DNA of 19,238 nucleotides. Source: SCQX01 sp035720945. Its GTDB lineage: Bacteria; Pseudomonadota; Gammaproteobacteria; Burkholderiales; Burkholderiaceae_B. Location: NCBI GenBank assembly GCA_035720945.1, contig DASTNK010000011.1, positions 1 through 19,238 on the forward strand, given 5' to 3'. The notes under the pieces are model-generated. The model searched no databases. It had not been told where the DNA came from and was given only the letters and a program-made list of their open reading frames with translations. A program made the position numbers and the translations under genes. Of this stretch, positions 15,360 to 19,238 are shown piece after piece; position 1 is the first letter of the stretch; each line of letters opens with the position of its first letter.

Positions 15360-16568
15360 ATGCGTTCGCGAAGCATCATGACACACCTCTCTCCCAAACG
15401 GCGATCCATGCAGGCGACCGGCCTACCCGTGCTGGCGCTGGTCATCGCCGGCTTCTGGCTCCTCACGCACCGGCGGGACGGCGTGGCCGACACGCCCGCC
15501 AAAGCAACCCCCGCAGTGGTGGCGACCACAGTCCGTGCGCGACAACAGAACATTCCCGATTATCTATCCGGCATCGGTACGGTCACCGCCCGCCAGACCG
15601 TCACCGTACGCACACGCATCGATGGGCAACTCGAGAAAATCGATTTTCGCGAAGGCCAGGATGTCAAAGCCGGGCAACTCCTTGCCCAGTTGGATCCGCG
15701 CACGCAGCAAGCGCAACTGGAACAGGCCAAGGCGCAACTGGCCAAAGACCAAGCCCTGCTGGCCAACGCCGAGCTCGACCTGCGCCGCTACCAGAAACTG
15801 ATCACGCTCAATGCCACGTCGCGCCAGATCCTGGATGCGCAGCGCTCCCAAGTCGCACAGTTGCGCGCGGACATCCAGGCCGACCAGGCTCATATCAGCG
15901 ACGCGGCAACCCAACTCAGCTACACCCGCATCACGGCACCCATCAGCGGCCGTGTCGGCGCGCGCCTGGTCGATCAAGGCAATATCGTGCACACCACCGA
16001 TGCGAACGGTCTCGTGGTGATCAACCAGATCGATCCCATCACCGTCGTGTTCACGGTTCCAGGCGACTCATTCCTGGCCATCAACCACGCCATGGCCGCC
16101 GGCGAACCGCTGGCCGTCATCGTGTACCCGCGCGACGGCACACGTTCGCTGGGCGACGGCAAGCTCGTGTTGATGAACAACCAGATCGACACCAGCACCG
16201 GCACAATCATGCTCAAGGGGTTGCTCCCCAATCCAGGGCATGACTTGTGGCCCGGGCAATATGTTGACGTCCGGCTCGTCCTCGGCGAACGGCGTGGCGC
16301 CATCACCGTCCCGGCGGCGGCCGTGCAGCGCGGACCCGACGGACTGTATGTCTACACGGTGGACAAGCACGATATCGCCCACATGCAGCCCATCACCGTC
16401 GCGCATAGGCAGCAGGGGCTCGCCATCATCGACAAAGGGCTGCAAGCCGATCAGCGCGTGGTGATCGACGGTCAATACCGGCTCAAGCCCGGCACGCGCG
16501 TTACCGAAGCCCCCCATCGCGCGACGGAAAGCACGGGTTCCGAGAACCCCCGGAGCGGCTCGAATTGA
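15360..16568 (+). CDS. mdtA: MdtA-like RND efflux periplasmic adaptor (membrane fusion protein)
   Basis: Periplasmic adaptor linking an inner-membrane RND pump to an outer-membrane channel. About 402 residues: a basic N-terminus, one hydrophobic anchor (TGLPVLALVIAGFWLLTH), then the lipoyl half-motif VTVRTRIDGQLEKIDFREGQDVKAGQ split over two lines of the fold, a coiled-coil alpha-hairpin rich in Gln/Ala/Leu (about residues 115-180), the second lipoyl half (ITAPISGRVGARLVDQGN) and beta-barrel and membrane-proximal domains. It resembles E. coli MdtA along its length. The start is uncertain: ATG at 15360, 15378 or 15408 are all in frame and none has a strong SD; 15378 has a weak GAAG. It overlaps the pump gene by 4 nt. 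Confidence 0.85.
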   Translation: MRSRSIMTHLSPKRRSMQATGLPVLALVIAGFWLLTHRRDGVADTPAKATPAVVATTVRARQQNIPDYLSGIGTVTARQTVTVRTRIDGQLEKIDFREGQDVKAGQLLAQLDPRTQQAQLEQAKAQLAKDQALLANAELDLRRYQKLITLNATSRQILDAQRSQVAQLRADIQADQAHISDAATQLSYTRITAPISGRVGARLVDQGNIVHTTDANGLVVINQIDPITVVFTVPGDSFLAINHAMAAGEPLAVIVYPRDGTRSLGDGKLVLMNNQIDTSTGTIMLKGLLPNPGHDLWPGQYVDVRLVLGERRGAITVPAAAVQRGPDGLYVYTVDKHDIAHMQPITVAHRQQGLAIIDKGLQADQRVVIDGQYRLKPGTRVTEAPHRATESTGSENPRSGSN

Positions 16569-19238
16569 GCATTTCAGCCAATTTCATCAAGCGGCCCATT
16601 GGCACGTCGTTGCTGGCCCTGGCCTTGCTGCTGGCCGGGATGGTGGCATGGCGACTGTTGCCGGTGGCGCCGCTGCCCCAGGTGGATTTCCCCACCATAC
16701 TGGTCTCGGCCAGCCTCCCTGGCGGCAACCCGGAAACCATGGCATCCACAGTGGCGCAGCCGCTGGAACGGCAATTCTCAGAGATCCCGGGTCTGGATCA
16801 GATGACATCGATCAGTGCGCTGGGTACGACGCAGATCACGCTGCAATTCAATCTGAACCGCAATATCGACGCGGCCGCGCTGGACATCCAGGCCGCCATC
16901 AACGCCGCCGCCGGACAACTGCCGCACGATCTTCCCAGCCCGCCAAGCTTCCGCAAGATCAATCCAGCCGACTGGTCCATCCTGATCCTCTCGGTGCAGT
17001 CCAGAGCCATGCCACTGATCGAGGTCGACAATTATGCGGACAATCTGCTGGCACAGCAGATTTCGCGCATTCAAGGCGTGGGCCAGGTCAACATCTTCGG
17101 TGAGCAGAAGCCTGCCATCCGCATCCAGGTGGACCCGCGGAAGCTCGCGTCCATGGGGCTCACGCTCGAGGATATCCGGGGGGTGATCGCCGAAACCACC
17201 GTCAGTCAGCCCAAAGGCACACTGGACGGAGACCATCAGAGCTTCACCGTCTACACCAACGACCAACTAACAGAAGCGGCAAAGTGGAACGACACCATCC
17301 TCGCCTATCGGCATGGCGCCCCCATACGCGTGCGGGACATCGGCCGCGCCATTCCCGGCCCCGAGGACGTGAAGCAAGCCGCCTGGGCTTTCGCCGGCAA
17401 GGCCGCGCCCAAGACTGATGCGCCCATCAACGGACGCTCGCTCATCATCGGCATCCACAAGGAGCCCGGCGCCAACGTGCTCGAAACCGTCCGGCGCATC
17501 AAGGCGGCGCTGCCCCGCATCGAGGCCTCGCTGCCCGCATCCGTGCATGTCAGCACGCTGATCGACCGGACGCAGAACATCAAGGCCTCGGTGTTCGACG
17601 TTGAAATGACGCTGCTGCTGTCCATCGCCCTGGTCACGCTGGTCATCTTCATGTTCCTGCGCAGCGTCCCGGCCACCCTGATTCCAGCGGTCACTGTGCC
17701 CATGGCGATCCTGGGGGCCGCGGTCGTGATGTACCTGCTGGGCTACAGCCTGGACAATCTTTCGCTGATGGCCCTGACCATTTCCGTGGGTTTTGTGGTG
17801 GACGACGCCATCGTCATGCTGGAGAACATCTACCGACATATCGAAGAAGGCATGTCGCCGCTTGAAGCCGCCTACAAGGGCGCGGGTGAAATCGGCTTCA
17901 CCATCGTGTCGATTTCCGTATCGCTGGTGGCCGCCTTCATTCCGCTGCTGCTCATGGGTGGAATCGTTGGTCGGCTGTTTCGTGAATTCGCGGTGACCGT
18001 CGCCCTGACCATCCTGGTGTCGGTCATCGTGTCGCTCACGCTCACGCCCATGCTGTGTTCACGCTTCATCCGGCATTATGACCGCGCTTCCCACGGCAGG
18101 GTGTATCTGGTTTTCGAGCGCGGCTTCGACCATATGCTCGCAGGCTATCGGCGCGGCCTGCACTGGGTGCTGCGCCACCCGTTTCTCACACTGTGCTCGT
18201 TCCTGGCCACGCTCCTGGCCACCGTCGCGCTGTTCATCACGATTCCCAAAGGATTCTTTCCCCAGCAGGACACCGGCTATATCCATGGCTTCGCCGAAGG
18301 CCCGCAAGACACGTCCTTTGGCGCGATGTCCCGGCGCATGGAGGCACTCGCCGATGTGGTTCGGCAGGACCCCGACGTGGCGACATTCGGAATGAGCGCC
18401 GGCCGCACCACATTCAACACCGGCACCTTCTTCATCGGCTTGAGGCCAAAGGACCAGGGCCGCACAGTCAGCGCGAACCAGATCATCGACCGGCTGCGGC
18501 CCAAGCTCGAGAAGGTCGAAGGCGCACGGTTGTTCCTTCAAGCCGGCCAGGATATCAACGTGGGCGGGCGACTCTCGCGCACGCAATATCAATACACGTT
18601 GACCGACGCCAACCTAGACGAGCTCAACACCTGGGCCCCACGGCTGCTTGCGCGTTTTCGACAATTGCCCGAGCTCACCGACGTGGCGACGGACCAGCAG
18701 AACCAAGCCGCCACAGCTGTGGTGACGATCGATCGCGCGCGCGCCTCGACCTTCGGCATCACGCCGGCCATGATCGACTCCACCATCTATGACGCCATCG
18801 GCCAACGCCAGGTGGCGCAGTTCTTCACCCAGCTCAACAGCTACGAGGTGGTGCTGGAGGCCACGCCGCAACTGCAGAAAGACTCCGATCTGTTCCGCAC
18901 GCTGTATGTCCGATCGCCGATCTCCGGAGACCTGGTTCCGCTCTCGAGTTTCGTGACGGTGAACACATCGAAGACCGGCTATCTGTCGATCAACCACCAG
19001 GGACAGTTCCCGGCGGTCACCCTGTCGTTCAATCTGGCGCCGGGCGTAGCACTGGGTCAGGCCGTCGACGCCATCCGGCACGCCCGGGCCGACATGAACA
19101 TCCCGCAGACACTCAGCGGGTCGTTCCAGGGCACCGCCAAGGCGTTCGGCGAATCGCTGGCCACGCAGCCCTACCTGATCGCCGCAGCCCTGATCTCGGT
19201 CTACATCGTGCTGGGGCTGCTGTACGAGAGCTACATCC
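16565..19238 (+). CDS. RND multidrug efflux transporter, MdtC/MdtB-like (partial, runs off the window)
   Basis: Proton-driven inner-membrane RND pump of the HAE1 family; 891 codons are visible, against about 1025-1040 expected. It starts with TTG at 16565, overlapping the mdtA stop (TTGA); the resulting MSISANFIKRP aligns without gaps with the E. coli MdtC start (FIYRP at the same position), and no ATG lies near. TM1 is at about 12-32, the conserved porter segments follow, and TM4 carries the proton-relay pair Asp413-Asp414 in GFVVDDAIVMLENI. The N-terminal VAPLPQVDFPTILVSASLPG is closer to MdtC than MdtB. It has a short insertion near residues 277-290. The frame is open to the last base. Substrates cannot be read from sequence. 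Confidence 0.93.
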   Translation, partial: MSISANFIKRPIGTSLLALALLLAGMVAWRLLPVAPLPQVDFPTILVSASLPGGNPETMASTVAQPLERQFSEIPGLDQMTSISALGTTQITLQFNLNRNIDAAALDIQAAINAAAGQLPHDLPSPPSFRKINPADWSILILSVQSRAMPLIEVDNYADNLLAQQISRIQGVGQVNIFGEQKPAIRIQVDPRKLASMGLTLEDIRGVIAETTVSQPKGTLDGDHQSFTVYTNDQLTEAAKWNDTILAYRHGAPIRVRDIGRAIPGPEDVKQAAWAFAGKAAPKTDAPINGRSLIIGIHKEPGANVLETVRRIKAALPRIEASLPASVHVSTLIDRTQNIKASVFDVEMTLLLSIALVTLVIFMFLRSVPATLIPAVTVPMAILGAAVVMYLLGYSLDNLSLMALTISVGFVVDDAIVMLENIYRHIEEGMSPLEAAYKGAGEIGFTIVSISVSLVAAFIPLLLMGGIVGRLFREFAVTVALTILVSVIVSLTLTPMLCSRFIRHYDRASHGRVYLVFERGFDHMLAGYRRGLHWVLRHPFLTLCSFLATLLATVALFITIPKGFFPQQDTGYIHGFAEGPQDTSFGAMSRRMEALADVVRQDPDVATFGMSAGRTTFNTGTFFIGLRPKDQGRTVSANQIIDRLRPKLEKVEGARLFLQAGQDINVGGRLSRTQYQYTLTDANLDELNTWAPRLLARFRQLPELTDVATDQQNQAATAVVTIDRARASTFGITPAMIDSTIYDAIGQRQVAQFFTQLNSYEVVLEATPQLQKDSDLFRTLYVRSPISGDLVPLSSFVTVNTSKTGYLSINHQGQFPAVTLSFNLAPGVALGQAVDAIRHARADMNIPQTLSGSFQGTAKAFGESLATQPYLIAAALISVYIVLGLLYESYI

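Overview
The window looks like a chromosomal segment of a GC-rich betaproteobacterium, most likely Alcaligenaceae (Bordetella/Achromobacter-like). This rests on the gene set and order: ugpAEC, then a long minus-strand block rdgB-hemW-glnA-ntrB-ntrC-fpr-ridA-recG-oxyR-binding protein, then a plus-strand RND efflux operon. It also rests on close family resemblance of the translated proteins. I ran no database search, so the taxonomic call is an inference. There are fifteen protein genes, coding density is high, and I see no tRNA, rRNA, CRISPR array, insertion sequence or prophage.

Layout. (1) 1-3059, plus strand: the end of an intergenic leader with two small GC-rich hairpins, then ugpA, ugpE and ugpC, the membrane and ATPase parts of a glycerol-3-phosphate importer. 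The binding-protein gene ugpB is presumably just outside the window. (2) A bidirectional terminator at 3103-3138 separates this from the convergent minus-strand block. (3) Minus strand, read from high to low coordinates: rdgB (house-cleaning NTPase) and hemW (radical-SAM heme chaperone), 3 nt apart; a nitrogen-control module glnA-ntrB-ntrC; fpr (ferredoxin-NADP reductase); ridA-recG-oxyR (imine deaminase, branch-migration helicase, peroxide-sensing regulator); and a periplasmic amino-acid-type binding protein. (4) 15202-15359: divergent intergenic region. (5) 15360-19238, plus strand: an MdtA-like membrane-fusion protein and an MdtC-like RND pump that runs off the end of the window. The pump starts at TTG, overlapping the previous stop.

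The clearest regulatory structure is upstream of glnA. A near-consensus sigma-54 promoter (13203-13217) is preceded by two NtrC-type dyads (13299-13315 and 13333-13347), centred about 116 and 149 bp upstream of the predicted start site and 33 bp apart. This resembles the enterobacterial glnA enhancer. The upstream dyad also lies in the spacer of a possible sigma-70 promoter. NtrB and NtrC, encoded downstream of glnA, would therefore control their own operon, and GlnA keeps the tyrosine used for adenylylation control.

Nothing here looks like a new defence, mobile or biosynthetic system; this is mainly conserved core genome. The items most worth checking are a 33-bp near-perfect palindrome upstream of fpr, a 10-bp inverted repeat touching the ribosome-binding site of the binding-protein gene, an in-frame 21-bp tandem duplication of the end of fpr including its stop codon, a strong hairpin between glnA and ntrB, and an unusually long linker in NtrC.
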